Positions 7,562 to 16,458 of a stretch of 64,000 nucleotides of DNA are shown one piece after another. A program made the translations under genes and the position numbers. Below the pieces are notes generated by a model. That model was not told where the DNA came from, made no database searches, and saw nothing but the letters and a program-made list of their open reading frames with translations. The DNA comes from an uncultured Bradyrhizobium sp. Lineage in GTDB: Bacteria; Pseudomonadota; Alphaproteobacteria; Rhizobiales; Xanthobacteraceae. The DNA lies in NCBI RefSeq assembly GCF_936928535.1, contig NZ_CAKZHY010000169.1:62001-126000 (forward strand). Reading direction: 5' to 3'. How positions within the stretch are numbered: the stretch's first letter is position 1; the number at the start of each line of letters is the position of its first letter.

Positions 7562-8017
7562 GTGAGCCAGCACAGTAACCAGCAAGCCCAGCGCCAGGCC
7601 GGCATGGCCGTGCTGGCGCACGCGGAGGCGGGCGAGATCGCCGCCCGTCTCCGCACGATTCCCTTGCCCGGCCATCAGGATTTGCGCGCGCCGGAGAATG
7701 GTCTGGTGATGCTGCGCGGCCGGGTCGGCGGCGACGGCGCGCCGTTCAATCTGGGCGAGGCGACCGTGTCGCGCGCCGCGGTGCGGCTGGCGAGCGGCGA
7801 GGTCGGTTTCGGCTACACGCTCGGTCGCGATAGTGAGAAGGCGCGGCTGATTGCCCTGTGCGACGCGCTGGTGCAGTCGCGTGATTTTGGCGTCGCCGTC
7901 GAGCGCGACGTAATCGCGCCGTTGCGCGAGCGGCTTATGGTCAGGCGCAAGCAGCAGGCCGAAGAGACGGCTGCGACGAAGGTTGATTTCTACACCATGG
8001 TGCGCGGTGAAGGGTGA
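7562..8017 (+). CDS. phnG: C-P lyase core subunit PhnG
   Basis: This 151-aa protein is a subunit of the PhnGHIJ core, which with PhnI makes ribose 1-phosphonate triphosphate. The family hallmarks MAVLAHAEAGEIAARL near the N-terminus and GxTVSRAAVRL-like VSRAAVRLASGEVGFGYTLGRD are visible. The GTG at 7562 gives a length matching the family (E. coli 150 aa); the in-frame ATG at 7508 would begin inside the operator palindrome and is rejected. First gene of phnGHIJKLMN. Confidence 0.93.
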   Translation: MSQHSNQQAQRQAGMAVLAHAEAGEIAARLRTIPLPGHQDLRAPENGLVMLRGRVGGDGAPFNLGEATVSRAAVRLASGEVGFGYTLGRDSEKARLIALCDALVQSRDFGVAVERDVIAPLRERLMVRRKQQAEETAATKVDFYTMVRGEG

Positions 8018-8021
8018 GGCC

Positions 8022-8630
8022 ATGACAACGATTGCGGAACTGCCGCCGGGGTTCGCCGACAAGGTGTTGTCGGCGCAATCGACCTTTCGCTCGGTCATGG
8101 ACGCGATGGCGCGGCCGGGCGCAGTCCAGCGCATCGTGCCGATGGCGGGAACTGCTGGGTCCATGATGCGCGGAACCGCCGCGATTGCGCTGACGCTGTT
8201 CGATCACGACACACCATTGTGGCTCGATCCGCGCATGGCCGAGAGCACCGACGTCCTGAAGTGGCTCAAATTCCACACCGGTGCGCCAGTGATTCAGGAT
8301 TCCTCCATCGCAGCTTTCGCGCTGATCAGCGACGGCGTGTTGCTGCCGCCGCTCGAGCGCTTTGCGCTCGGCACCAACGAATATCCCGACCGTTCGACCA
8401 CTGTCATCATTCAGGTCGAGAGCCTGGATTCAGGGCAGAACTTCGAGCTGCGCGGCCCCGGCATCGACGGCGTCGCGATGTTGCAGGCCTCGTTCAAGCC
8501 GTTCGACCTGTTCGAGCAGTTGCGCTTCAACGAAACGCTGTTTCCGCGCGGCATCGACGTGGTTCTGGTCGCCGATGATGCCGTGGTCGCGATCCCGCGG
8601 ACCACGCGTGTCATGAGCAAGGGAGGCTAG
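8022..8630 (+). CDS. phnH: C-P lyase core subunit PhnH
   Basis: This 202-aa PhnH subunit of the C-P lyase core complex has the family segments PGFADKVLSAQSTFRSVMDAMARPG at the N-terminus, ALTLFDHDTPLWLD, and FALGTNEYPDRSTT further on. The ATG at 8022 follows the phnG stop by 4 nt with GGTGAGG just upstream; the longer frame starting at 7983 overlaps phnG and is not used. Confidence 0.95.
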   Translation: MTTIAELPPGFADKVLSAQSTFRSVMDAMARPGAVQRIVPMAGTAGSMMRGTAAIALTLFDHDTPLWLDPRMAESTDVLKWLKFHTGAPVIQDSSIAAFALISDGVLLPPLERFALGTNEYPDRSTTVIIQVESLDSGQNFELRGPGIDGVAMLQASFKPFDLFEQLRFNETLFPRGIDVVLVADDAVVAIPRTTRVMSKGG

Positions 8631-8634
8631 AGGC

Positions 8635-9750
8635 ATGTATGTCGCAGTCAAAGGCGGCGAACGCGCCATCGAGAACGCGCATCGCCTGCTTGCCAATGCC
8701 AGGCGCGGTGATCAAAGCGTTGCGGAAGTCTCGCTCGACCAGATCTCGGAGCAGCTTGGGCTCGCCGTCGACCGCGTCATGAGCGAGGGTTCGCTCTATG
8801 ACCGCGAACTCGCGGCGCTCGCGATCAAGCAGGCGCGCGGCGACCTGATCGAGGCGATCTTCCTGGTCCGTGCCTTCCGCGCCACCTTGCCGCGCTTCGG
8901 CGCCACCGAGCCGGTCGACACCGGCGCGATGCGGGTGCAGCGGCGAGTATCGTCGACCTTCAAGGACATTCCGGGCGGCCAGATCCTCGGGCCGACCTTC
9001 GACTATACTCATCGCCTGCTCGATCCCTCGCTCGCCCAAGGCTTTGTGCCGGAAGCCCCGGCCGTGGCCGAAGCGTCCACGGCACCGACGCCGCGCGTGA
9101 CCGACATTCTCGGCCGCGACGGGCTGATCGAATCATCGCCGCAGGCTGAAGACGGCGCCAGCGTCGGCGATCTCACGCGCGAGCCGCTGAACTTTCCGGC
9201 GGACCGCGACCTGCGCCTGCAAAATCTCGCCCGCGGCGACGAAGGCTTTCTGCTGGCGATGGGCTACTCGACCCAGCGCGGATATGGCCGCAATCATCCC
9301 TTCGCCGGCGAGATCCGCTTCGGCGAGGTCGAGGTGGAATTCACAGCCGAAGACGTCGGCTTTGCCGTACCGCTCGGTTCGATCGAGCTGACCGAGTGCC
9401 AGATGGTCAACCAGTTCAAGGGCTCGGCGACCGAAGCGCCGTGTTTTACGCGCGGCTATGGTCTCGCCTTTGGCCAGAGTGAGCGCAAGACCATGTCCAT
9501 GGCGCTGGTGGATCGTGCTTTGCGTGCCCGCGAGCTCGGTGAAGAAGTCGGAGCCCCGGCGCAAGATGAAGAATTCGTGTTGTCGCATTCGGACAACGTC
9601 CAGGCGACCGGCTTCGTCGAGCATCTGAAGCTGCCACACTATGTCGACTTCCAGTCCGAGCTTGGCCTGTTGCGCAAGCTGCGCAAGGAATTTGCCGAAG
9701 CCTCGACCGATGCCAGAGCTCCCGATGCCATGAAGGAGGCCGCGGAATGA
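8635..9750 (+). CDS. phnI: C-P lyase core subunit PhnI
   Basis: This 371-aa subunit is a nucleosidase-like component that, with PhnG, H and L, displaces adenine from ATP by phosphonate. Recognised segments are the start MYVAVKGGERAI, the central RRVSSTFKDIPGGQILGPTFDYTHRLLD and the C-terminal FVLSHSDNVQATGFVEHLKLPHYVDFQSEL. It starts 4 nt after phnH and its end overlaps phnJ by 4 nt. Confidence 0.96.
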   Translation: MYVAVKGGERAIENAHRLLANARRGDQSVAEVSLDQISEQLGLAVDRVMSEGSLYDRELAALAIKQARGDLIEAIFLVRAFRATLPRFGATEPVDTGAMRVQRRVSSTFKDIPGGQILGPTFDYTHRLLDPSLAQGFVPEAPAVAEASTAPTPRVTDILGRDGLIESSPQAEDGASVGDLTREPLNFPADRDLRLQNLARGDEGFLLAMGYSTQRGYGRNHPFAGEIRFGEVEVEFTAEDVGFAVPLGSIELTECQMVNQFKGSATEAPCFTRGYGLAFGQSERKTMSMALVDRALRARELGEEVGAPAQDEEFVLSHSDNVQATGFVEHLKLPHYVDFQSELGLLRKLRKEFAEASTDARAPDAMKEAAE

Positions 9751-10655
9751 ACGCGCCCGCCTACAACTTCGCCTATCTGGACGAGCAAACCAAGCGGATG
9801 ATCCGCCGCGCGATCCTGAAGGCGATCGCGATCCCCGGCTACCAGGTGCCGTTCGCCAGCCGCGAAATGCCGATGCCCTATGGCTGGGGCACCGGCGGCG
9901 TGCAGGTGACGGCCGCGATCCTCGGACCGCAGGACGTGTTGAAGGTGATCGACCAGGGTTCCGACGACACCACCAACGCGATCTCGATCCGCAAGTTCTT
10001 CGCCAAGACCGCGGGCGTCGCGACCACGACGTCGACGGGTGAGGCGACCGTGATCCAGACCCGTCACCGCATTCCTGAAGCGTCGCTGCATGCGAACCAG
10101 GTGCTGGTCTATCAGGTGCCGATCCCGGAACCCCTGCGTTTTCTCGAGCCGCGCGAGACCGAGACGCGGCGCATGCATGCGCTTGCCGAATACGGGCTGA
10201 TGCATGTGAAGCTCTATGAGGACATTGCCCGCTTCGGCCACATCGCGACGGCCTACGCCTATCCGGTGAAGGTTAACGCGCGCTACGTGATGGATCCGTC
10301 GCCGACGCCGAAATTTGATAATCCCAAGATGGACAATTGCCCTGCATTGCAGTTGTTCGGCGCCGGCCGCGAGAAGCGCATCTATGCGATTCCGCCCTAC
10401 ACCCAGGTGGTCTCGCTCGATTTCGAGGATCACCCGTTCGAGCCCTATCGGTTCAACGCGCCCTGCGCGCTGTGCGGCGCCGAAAATTCCTACCTCGATG
10501 AGATCGTCACCGACGACCAGGGCAGCCGCATGTTCGTCTGCTCGGACACCGATTATTGCGAGGGCCGTCAGGCCGCCGGCCACCACGGTGCCCTGAGCGC
10601 CGCGCCCTACAAGGACAAGGCGCAGGGAGAAGTTCAGGGGAAGCAAAATGGCTGA
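9747..10655 (+). CDS. phnJ: Carbon-phosphorus lyase PhnJ (radical SAM-type)
   Basis: This 302-aa catalytic subunit cleaves the C-P bond of ribose 1-alkylphosphonate 5-phosphate by a [4Fe-4S]/SAM radical mechanism. The cysteines C240, C243, C265 and C271 form CX2CX21CX5C, the same spacing as E. coli C241, C244, C266 and C272, where the first three bind the cluster and the last is the catalytic thiyl. All key residues are therefore intact. The start overlaps phnI and the end overlaps phnK by 8 nt. Confidence 0.97.
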   Translation: MNAPAYNFAYLDEQTKRMIRRAILKAIAIPGYQVPFASREMPMPYGWGTGGVQVTAAILGPQDVLKVIDQGSDDTTNAISIRKFFAKTAGVATTTSTGEATVIQTRHRIPEASLHANQVLVYQVPIPEPLRFLEPRETETRRMHALAEYGLMHVKLYEDIARFGHIATAYAYPVKVNARYVMDPSPTPKFDNPKMDNCPALQLFGAGREKRIYAIPPYTQVVSLDFEDHPFEPYRFNAPCALCGAENSYLDEIVTDDQGSRMFVCSDTDYCEGRQAAGHHGALSAAPYKDKAQGEVQGKQNG

Positions 10656-11445
10656 TCAGGACCTTCTGGAAACCGATCAGCCGCTGCTGGTCGCAAATTC
10701 CCTCAGCAAGTCCTACGGCCGTATCGGGGCCTGCCGTGACGTGTCGTTCTCGCTTTATCCGGGCGAGGTGCTGGCGATCGTCGGCGAGTCCGGCTCCGGC
10801 AAATCGACACTGTTGCAGATGCTCTCCGGGCAGCTTGCGGCGAGCGGCGGACAGGTGTCGTACCGGATGCGTGACGGCGTCACCCGCGATCTCGCAGCGC
10901 TCGGCGAGGCCGAGCGGCGCCTGCTGTACCGCACCGATTGGGGCTTTGTGCACCAGGATCCGGCGCAGGGTCTGCGCATGGCGGTCTCGGCCGGCGCCAA
11001 TGTCGGCGAGCGGCTGATGGCGGTGGGTTGGAATCACTACGGCCAGATTCGCGAGTCCGCCTCCGACTGGTTGACCCGCGTCGAGATCGACGTCGCCCGC
11101 ATCGACGATGCGCCGCGCACCTATTCGGGCGGCATGCGCCAGCGCCTCCAGATCGCGCGCAACCTCGTCACCGGGCCGCGGCTGGTGTTCATGGACGAGC
11201 CGACCGGCGGACTTGATGTGTCGGTTCAGGCGCGCCTGCTCGATCTCCTGCGCAATCTCGTCGCCGAATTGCATCTCGCCGTCGTCATCGTCACCCACGA
11301 TCTCGCGGTCGCGCGCCTGTTGTCGCATCGCGTGATGGTGATGAAGGGTGGCCGCGTCATCGAAACAGGTCTCACCGACCAGGTGCTCGATGATCCGCGC
11401 GAGCCTTACACCCAGCTCCTCGTCTCCTCGATTCTGCCGCCATGA
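10648..11445 (+). CDS. phnK: C-P lyase complex ATP-binding protein PhnK
   Basis: This 265-aa ABC-type ATPase docks on the PhnGHIJ core rather than on a transporter. It has Walker A GESGSGKST, the QDP loop in WGFVHQDPAQGLRM, the signature YSGGMRQRLQIAR and Walker B LVFMDEPTGGLD. It starts inside the end of phnJ (8-nt overlap). Confidence 0.95.
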   Translation: MADQDLLETDQPLLVANSLSKSYGRIGACRDVSFSLYPGEVLAIVGESGSGKSTLLQMLSGQLAASGGQVSYRMRDGVTRDLAALGEAERRLLYRTDWGFVHQDPAQGLRMAVSAGANVGERLMAVGWNHYGQIRESASDWLTRVEIDVARIDDAPRTYSGGMRQRLQIARNLVTGPRLVFMDEPTGGLDVSVQARLLDLLRNLVAELHLAVVIVTHDLAVARLLSHRVMVMKGGRVIETGLTDQVLDDPREPYTQLLVSSILPP

Positions 11446-11455
11446 GCTTTTCAAT

Positions 11456-12166
11456 ATGAGCACGCCTATGACCGCCATGATCGACGTCACTGATGCTAGC
11501 AAGACGTTCACGATGCACCTGCAGGGCGGCATCGAATTACCTGTCGTGCGCGGCGTGACCTTCCGCGTCGAGCCCGGCGAGTGCGTCGTGCTATCGGGGC
11601 CGTCAGGCGCCGGCAAATCGTCGATCCTCAAGATGATCTTTGGTAACTACCGCTGCGACTCCGGCCGTATCGGCATCCGCCACCGTGGCGAGGTGATCGA
11701 TCTCGCCACCGCCGAGCCGCGGCAAGTGCTCAACGTCCGTCGCGCGACCATCGGCTATGTCAGCCAGTTTTTGCGGGCGGTGCCGCGGGTTGCGACCATC
11801 GACGTTGTCGCGGAGCCGCTGATCGCTGGCGGCATGACCCGCGCCGATGCGCAGGCACGCGCCGGCGAGTTGCTGCATCGCCTCAACATCCCTGAAAGAC
11901 TCTGGCAGCTTCCGCCCGCGACCTTCTCCGGTGGCGAGCAGCAGCGCGTCAACATCGCACGCGGCTTCATCTCGGACCTGCCGATCCTGCTCCTGGACGA
12001 GCCGACCGCCTCGCTCGACGCCGCCAACCGCGCTGTGGTGGTCGAACTGGTAGCCGAGAAGAAACGCCAGGGCGTTGCGATGGTCGCGATTGTCCATGAC
12101 GACGAAATCCGCCATTTGATTGCCGACCGCATCGTCGACGTCACCAGCTTTGCCGCCGCGGCCTGA
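11456..12166 (+). CDS. phnL: C-P lyase system ATP-binding protein PhnL
   Basis: This 236-aa ABC-type ATPase carries Walker A GPSGAGKSS, the PhnL-typical IGYVSQFLRAVPRV segment, signature FSGGEQQRVNIARG and Walker B ILLLDEPTASLD. Alternative in-frame ATGs at 11468 and 11477 exist; 11456 is used because it leaves only 10 nt after phnK. PhnL is needed for the first step with PhnGHI. Confidence 0.94.
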   Translation: MSTPMTAMIDVTDASKTFTMHLQGGIELPVVRGVTFRVEPGECVVLSGPSGAGKSSILKMIFGNYRCDSGRIGIRHRGEVIDLATAEPRQVLNVRRATIGYVSQFLRAVPRVATIDVVAEPLIAGGMTRADAQARAGELLHRLNIPERLWQLPPATFSGGEQQRVNIARGFISDLPILLLDEPTASLDAANRAVVVELVAEKKRQGVAMVAIVHDDEIRHLIADRIVDVTSFAAAA

Positions 12167-12178
12167 AGGAAGATGGAA

Positions 12179-13330
12179 ATGAAGCCGAAGGATACCGTCA
12201 TCGCCAACGCCAGGATCGTGCTGGCCGACCGGGTGATCGAGCAGGGCTGGCTCGCGCTTGCCGATGGACGCATCGCTGAAATCGGCGAGGGCAAGGCATC
12301 TGCAGGTAGCGAAGACGCCGGCGGCGATCTGATCATGCCCGGCCTGATCGAGCTCCACACCGATCATCTCGAAGCGCATTACGTACCGCGCCCAAAGGTG
12401 TTCTGGAATCCCGTCGCCGCCGTCATCTCCTATGATGGCCAGTTGGCGACCTCGGGCATCACCACCGTGTTCGATTCGCTCCGGGTCTGGCGCGAGGACG
12501 GCGCCGAGGAGGTCGATGGCCGCGCTGGCGTGCTCGCCGCAGCAATCACCACCGCGCGCGACTCGAACTTGCTGCGCGCCGACCACTTCCTGCATCTGCG
12601 CTGCGAAATCCCGATGCCGAGCGTGGTCGAGGAGGCCAAGGAGCTGATCGATCGTCCCGACGTCAAGCTGATGTCGCTGATGGACCACACGCCCGGCCAG
12701 CGCCAGTTCCGCGATGAGGTCAAGCTGCGCGACTATTACCGCGGCAAGGGCGGCGGCAAGACCGATGCCGAGCTCGACGAGCTGTTCGCGAAGCGCTTCG
12801 AGTACCAGCAGAAATACGCCGCGGCGAACATGCGCGAGATCGTGGCGCTGGCACATCAGTACAGGATTCCGCTGGCGAGCCATGACGACACCACCGAGGA
12901 GAACGTCGCCGACGCCGTGCGTGACGGCGTGGCGGTGGCGGAATTCCCGACCACGATCGAGGCCGCGCGCGGCCTGCACCAGGCCGGCATCGACATCTTG
13001 ATGGGCGCACCGAACGTCGTGCGCGGCGGCTCGCATTCCGGCAACATCGCCGCGGTCGACCTCGCCCGCGAAGGTTTGCTCGATATCCTGTCGTCGGACT
13101 ACATCCCATCGAGCCTATTGATGGGCGCGCTGCAATTGCCCGAGCACGCGCCTGACATCAGCCTGCCGGCGGCCGTTCGCACCGTGACCAAGGCGCCGGC
13201 GGATGCGGTCGGCCTCACCGATCGCGGCGAGATCGCCATCGGCAAGCGCGCCGACCTGATCCGTGTTCATGTTGCGGGCAGTGTTCCCGTGGTGCGCAGC
13301 GTCTGGCGCGAAGGGCGCCGCGTCGCATGA
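12179..13330 (+). CDS. phnM: Ribose 1-methylphosphonate 5-triphosphate diphosphatase PhnM
   Basis: This 383-aa amidohydrolase hydrolyses the triphosphate made by PhnGHIL to ribose 1-phosphonate 5-phosphate plus pyrophosphate. It is the canonical copy: ELHTDHLEAH (58-67), LMSLMDHTPGQRQF, LASHDDTT, IDILMGAPNVVRGGSHSGN and ILSSDYIP all match E. coli PhnM. The ATG at 12179 has AGGAAG 6 nt upstream; the ATG at 12173 has none at useful distance. The end overlaps phnN by 4 nt. Confidence 0.96.
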   Translation: MKPKDTVIANARIVLADRVIEQGWLALADGRIAEIGEGKASAGSEDAGGDLIMPGLIELHTDHLEAHYVPRPKVFWNPVAAVISYDGQLATSGITTVFDSLRVWREDGAEEVDGRAGVLAAAITTARDSNLLRADHFLHLRCEIPMPSVVEEAKELIDRPDVKLMSLMDHTPGQRQFRDEVKLRDYYRGKGGGKTDAELDELFAKRFEYQQKYAAANMREIVALAHQYRIPLASHDDTTEENVADAVRDGVAVAEFPTTIEAARGLHQAGIDILMGAPNVVRGGSHSGNIAAVDLAREGLLDILSSDYIPSSLLMGALQLPEHAPDISLPAAVRTVTKAPADAVGLTDRGEIAIGKRADLIRVHVAGSVPVVRSVWREGRRVA

Positions 13331-13923
13331 GCGAGACCACGGCCATGGCGCAGGAGAAGACCGGTGCGATTGGTCCCGGCCGGCTCGTGCTCGTGGTTGG
13401 GCCGAGCGGCGCCGGCAAGGATACGCTGTTGCGGCTGGCACGGGCGGCCTGTACCGACGATCCCGACGTCGTCTTCCCGCGCCGTGTCGTGACGCGGGCG
13501 TCCTCGGCTGACGAGGACAACATCGCGGTGAGCACGGACGAATTCGCCCGCGCCCGCGAGCACGGCGATTTCGCTGTGCATTGGGATGCGCATGGACATT
13601 CCTATGCGCTGCCTCAGGAGATCAACGACGACATCCGCGCCGGGCGCGCTGTCGTCGTGAACGTCTCGCGCACCGTGATCGCAGCCTTGCGCCAGGCTTA
13701 TGCCAATGTCGTGGTGGTCGCGATCACAGCGCCGCCTGATGTGCTGGCCCAGCGCCTTGCGGCGCGGGCACGGAACAGCGACGGCAATATCGCCGACCGG
13801 CTCGCGCGCAGCGTCGACGCTGCATCGGCTCAGGCCGATGTCATGATCCTCAACGCCGGGAGCGCGGAGTATCACGGTCGTCAGCTCGTGCGCGTGATCA
13901 GGAATGAAGGCTGGCACGAATAG
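13327..13923 (+). CDS. phnN: Ribose 1,5-bisphosphokinase PhnN
   Basis: This 198-aa kinase converts ribose 1,5-bisphosphate to PRPP, the last step of the C-P lyase pathway. It has a guanylate-kinase-like fold with P-loop GPSGAGKDT (25-33), RRVVTRASSADEDNIAVS after it, and the GHSYALPQEINDDIRAGRAVVVNVSR segment of PhnN. It is coupled to phnM by ATGA and followed after 22 nt by a PPOX flavoprotein. Confidence 0.95.
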   Translation: MSETTAMAQEKTGAIGPGRLVLVVGPSGAGKDTLLRLARAACTDDPDVVFPRRVVTRASSADEDNIAVSTDEFARAREHGDFAVHWDAHGHSYALPQEINDDIRAGRAVVVNVSRTVIAALRQAYANVVVVAITAPPDVLAQRLAARARNSDGNIADRLARSVDAASAQADVMILNAGSAEYHGRQLVRVIRNEGWHE

Positions 13924-13945
13924 CCGGCACAACAAGGAGACTGGA

Positions 13946-14557
13946 ATGTCGGTGATCGAAACGGTTGAACAGCTGGAAGCCATCTACGGCGCCACCAACG
14001 ACGCCTCGACCGTGAAAGTCGCCGACCATGTCACTCCGCTCTACCGCATCTTCATCGAGAAGGCACCGTTTGCGGCGCTCGCCACCATCGGCCCCGACGG
14101 GATCGATTGCTCGCCGCGCGGCGATCTGCCCGGCTTTGTCCGCATCCACGACCCCAAGACGTTGATGCTGCCGGATCGCCGCGGCAACAACCGGATCGAT
14201 TCCCTGCGCAACATCGTGCGTGACCCCCGCGTGTCTCTGATGTTCGTGATCCCCGGCTCCGGCAACGCGGTCCGTGCCAACGGCCGAGCGCATCTGTCTG
14301 TCGATCCTGCGTTGCTGGCTTCGTTCAAGGTCGAGGGCAAGGCGCCGCGCAGTGTCATGGTGATGAGGGTCGACGAAATATACTTCCAGTGCGCCCGCGC
14401 CATCGTCCGCGCCGATCTCTGGAATCCCGACAGACGCGTCGATCCGAAGAGCTTGCCGACGCCGGGGCAGATCCTCGCGGAGATGAGTGACAACAAGGTC
14501 GGCGGCGCGGGGTATGATCGTACGTGGCCGGAGCGCGCCGCCGCGACGATGTGGTGA
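13946..14557 (+). CDS. FMN-dependent PPOX-type flavoprotein (pyridoxamine-phosphate oxidase fold)
   Basis: This 203-aa split-barrel protein shows the family pattern in KAPFAALATIGPDGIDCSPRGDLPGFVRI, then DRRGNNRIDSLRNIVRDPRVSLMFVIPGS, typical of MSMEG_1061-like PPOX flavoproteins. The substrate is unknown. The ATG at 13946 has AAGGAG 6 nt upstream. It is the last gene before the right palindromic element and is probably co-transcribed with phnN, although no role in phosphonate use is known for the family. Confidence 0.85.
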   Translation: MSVIETVEQLEAIYGATNDASTVKVADHVTPLYRIFIEKAPFAALATIGPDGIDCSPRGDLPGFVRIHDPKTLMLPDRRGNNRIDSLRNIVRDPRVSLMFVIPGSGNAVRANGRAHLSVDPALLASFKVEGKAPRSVMVMRVDEIYFQCARAIVRADLWNPDRRVDPKSLPTPGQILAEMSDNKVGGAGYDRTWPERAAATMW

Positions 14558-14562
14558 GTCCG

Positions 14563-14703
14563 CCTTACCCTCTCCCCTTGTGGGTGGCTCGCCGCAAAGC
14601 GGCGCGACGGGTGAGGGTACGTCTCCTCACGAAAAATATTCGCGCGGCGAGAACCCCTCATCCGGCGCTTCGCGCCACCTTCTCCCACAAGGGGAGAAGG
14701 AAG
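14563..14703. repeat. Large intergenic palindromic element, right copy
   Basis: The same element as at 6561-6714 in inverted orientation: 14647-14701 is the exact reverse complement of 6561-6615, and the left part (TACCCTCTCCCCTTGTGGG onwards) resembles the right part of the other copy. It lies between the convergent PPOX and SDR genes. Confidence 0.8.
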
Positions 14704-14715
14704 AACGTGCCGCCC

Positions 14716-15447
14716 TCAATTAAACGCCATCCCGCCGCTGAGCGCGATGGTCTGCCCCGTCATATACGCATTGTCGACCAGCAACATCACGGCCTTCGCC
14801 ACCTCGTCAGCCGTGCCGAAGCGGCCGATCGGGATGCGGCTGACGAGTTGCGGCTGGCCACTCATCATGTCGGTCTCGATCAGCGACGGCGCGACCGCAT
14901 TGACGGTGATGCCCTCCTTCACCAGCCGCGCAGCGTAGCCTCGCGTCAGGCCCTCCATGCCGGCCTTGGAGGCATTGTAGTGCGGGCCGATCGAGCCGGC
15001 GCCGCGCGCAGCACCGGAGGAGATGTTGACGATGCGGCCCCACTTTCGCACACGCATCGACGGCAGCACGGCCTGAGTGCAAAGGAAAGCGGATTTCAGA
15101 TTGACCAGAATGGTACGGTCGAAATCGTCTTCGGTGAGATCGTCGATCCCGCGGGTGATGGCGATGCCGGCATTGTTGACGAGGATGTCGATGGGCCCGA
15201 GCCCAGCGATGACGCGCTCGACCATGTCGGCCACGGCCCCGGCTTGCGAGACGTCAGCGGCGGCGACGATGGCACGGCCGCCCTGCTGGCCGATCTGCCC
15301 CGCCAGCTTCTCGGCTTGCCCGATCTGCTCGCGGCAATTGATCGCCACGGCGGCGCCTGATGCGGCCAGCGCGCGACAGACGGCAGCGCCAATTCCGCGG
15401 GAGCCGCCGGTGACAAGCGCCACGCGGCCTTTCAGATCATTGGTCAT
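14716..15447 (-). CDS. SDR-family oxidoreductase (3-oxoacyl-ACP reductase-like)
   Basis: This 243-aa short-chain dehydrogenase has the Rossmann motif TGGSRGIG at 13-20, NNAG at 91-94, serines in NISSGAA at 141-147, and the catalytic pair Y157/K161 in YNASK. The C-terminal NAVAPSLIETDMM and MTGQTIALSGGMAF segments are typical of FabG-like enzymes. It stands alone, and the 221 nt upstream to 15668 hold no gene that I can see. The substrate is not deducible. Confidence 0.9.
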   Translation of the reverse strand: MTNDLKGRVALVTGGSRGIGAAVCRALAASGAAVAINCREQIGQAEKLAGQIGQQGGRAIVAAADVSQAGAVADMVERVIAGLGPIDILVNNAGIAITRGIDDLTEDDFDRTILVNLKSAFLCTQAVLPSMRVRKWGRIVNISSGAARGAGSIGPHYNASKAGMEGLTRGYAARLVKEGITVNAVAPSLIETDMMSGQPQLVSRIPIGRFGTADEVAKAVMLLVDNAYMTGQTIALSGGMAFN

Positions 15448-15668
15448 CTCCTGATCTCCCGTTGTTCTGCTCGCGGTCGATCAAAGCGTATCACGGTCGG
15501 CTGAGGGGCGGTGTTGAACTCATCGCGAGATGAATCCGCCTGCTGCTGCGTGCGCGAATGCTCTGTCTTTCGTATCTGAGCGCGAGCGGTGAGGCGGATC
15601 AACCCTTGCGGCGCGCAGTGGTGCATGCCGCCTTCTTTGCAGCGCAACGCGCAAGCGGAAGATGGATC

Positions 15669-16454
15669 CTATCGGCCCGTCAATGCCGCCAGCAGTTCAT
15701 CCGGGCGTTCGGCCATGATCATGTGGCCGGCGCCCGGCACCACGACGGTCTTCGCGTGCGGGATTGCCGCCGCAAGCGCCTTGCCTGATTTCGCGGGGGT
15801 CATCATGTCCCGCTCGCCAAGGATCAGGGTGGTCGGCACCTTCACGCTCGCAGCCGCTTGAAGCGCGTTTGCATACGCATTGCAGGCTGACAGATCCCTG
15901 AACAGCACGCCCGGCTCGCAAGCTTGCAGCACCGCCTGCGCTCCGCCATGCATCCACAGGCCCGGCGCGAGGCTGCCGCCGAGCTCGGCGTTGAAGCCAA
16001 GGCCCCAGATCGAGACCATGTCGTTGGCGTCCTGCGAGTTCGCCTCGGCGGCTTTCAGCAGATCCGGCCCGACCGTCATGGTCGCCGCCGTGCCGATCAG
16101 GCTCAGCGCCGAGACCTTGCCCGGGTGGCGCGCCGCGGTCTCCAGCGAGATCAGCGATCCCATGGAATGGCCGATGAGATGCGCCTTGGCGCTGCCGGCA
16201 GCATCGAGCAGCGCAGCGGTCCAATCCGCCATCTCCGCGATGCTTCCGAGCGAGGGGCCGGCCGAGCGGCCGTGGCCGGGCAGATCAGGCGCCAGCACGC
16301 CAAATCCGTGATGGGCAAACCATCGGGTATGCAGCGCCCAGGTCGAATGGTCGAAGCCGGCGCCGTGAAGGAAGACGACCGTGGGCAGCGACTTGTCGAA
16401 GTCGCGGCCGCCGGTTGCGGCAAAAACATCGGTGCCGTTGACGGAAAGCTTCAT
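15669..16454 (-). CDS. Alpha/beta-fold hydrolase
   Basis: This 261-aa hydrolase has the oxyanion segment FLHGAG (28-33), the nucleophile elbow GHSMGS with Ser97, an acid in LGERDMMTP and the histidine in GAGHMIMAERP, so the catalytic triad is complete. It begins 4 nt after the O-acetylhomoserine sulfhydrylase-type gene and is probably in one operon with it. The substrate is unknown; an ester or thioester linked to sulfur amino-acid metabolism is only a guess. Confidence 0.88.
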   Translation of the reverse strand: MKLSVNGTDVFAATGGRDFDKSLPTVVFLHGAGFDHSTWALHTRWFAHHGFGVLAPDLPGHGRSAGPSLGSIAEMADWTAALLDAAGSAKAHLIGHSMGSLISLETAARHPGKVSALSLIGTAATMTVGPDLLKAAEANSQDANDMVSIWGLGFNAELGGSLAPGLWMHGGAQAVLQACEPGVLFRDLSACNAYANALQAAASVKVPTTLILGERDMMTPAKSGKALAAAIPHAKTVVVPGAGHMIMAERPDELLAALTGR

Positions 16455-16458
16455 GGCG

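Noticed and set aside
11603..13036. Leftward open frame of 477 codons across phnL and phnM
   Set aside because: Antisense to two well-recognised genes, with no ribosome binding site or domain.
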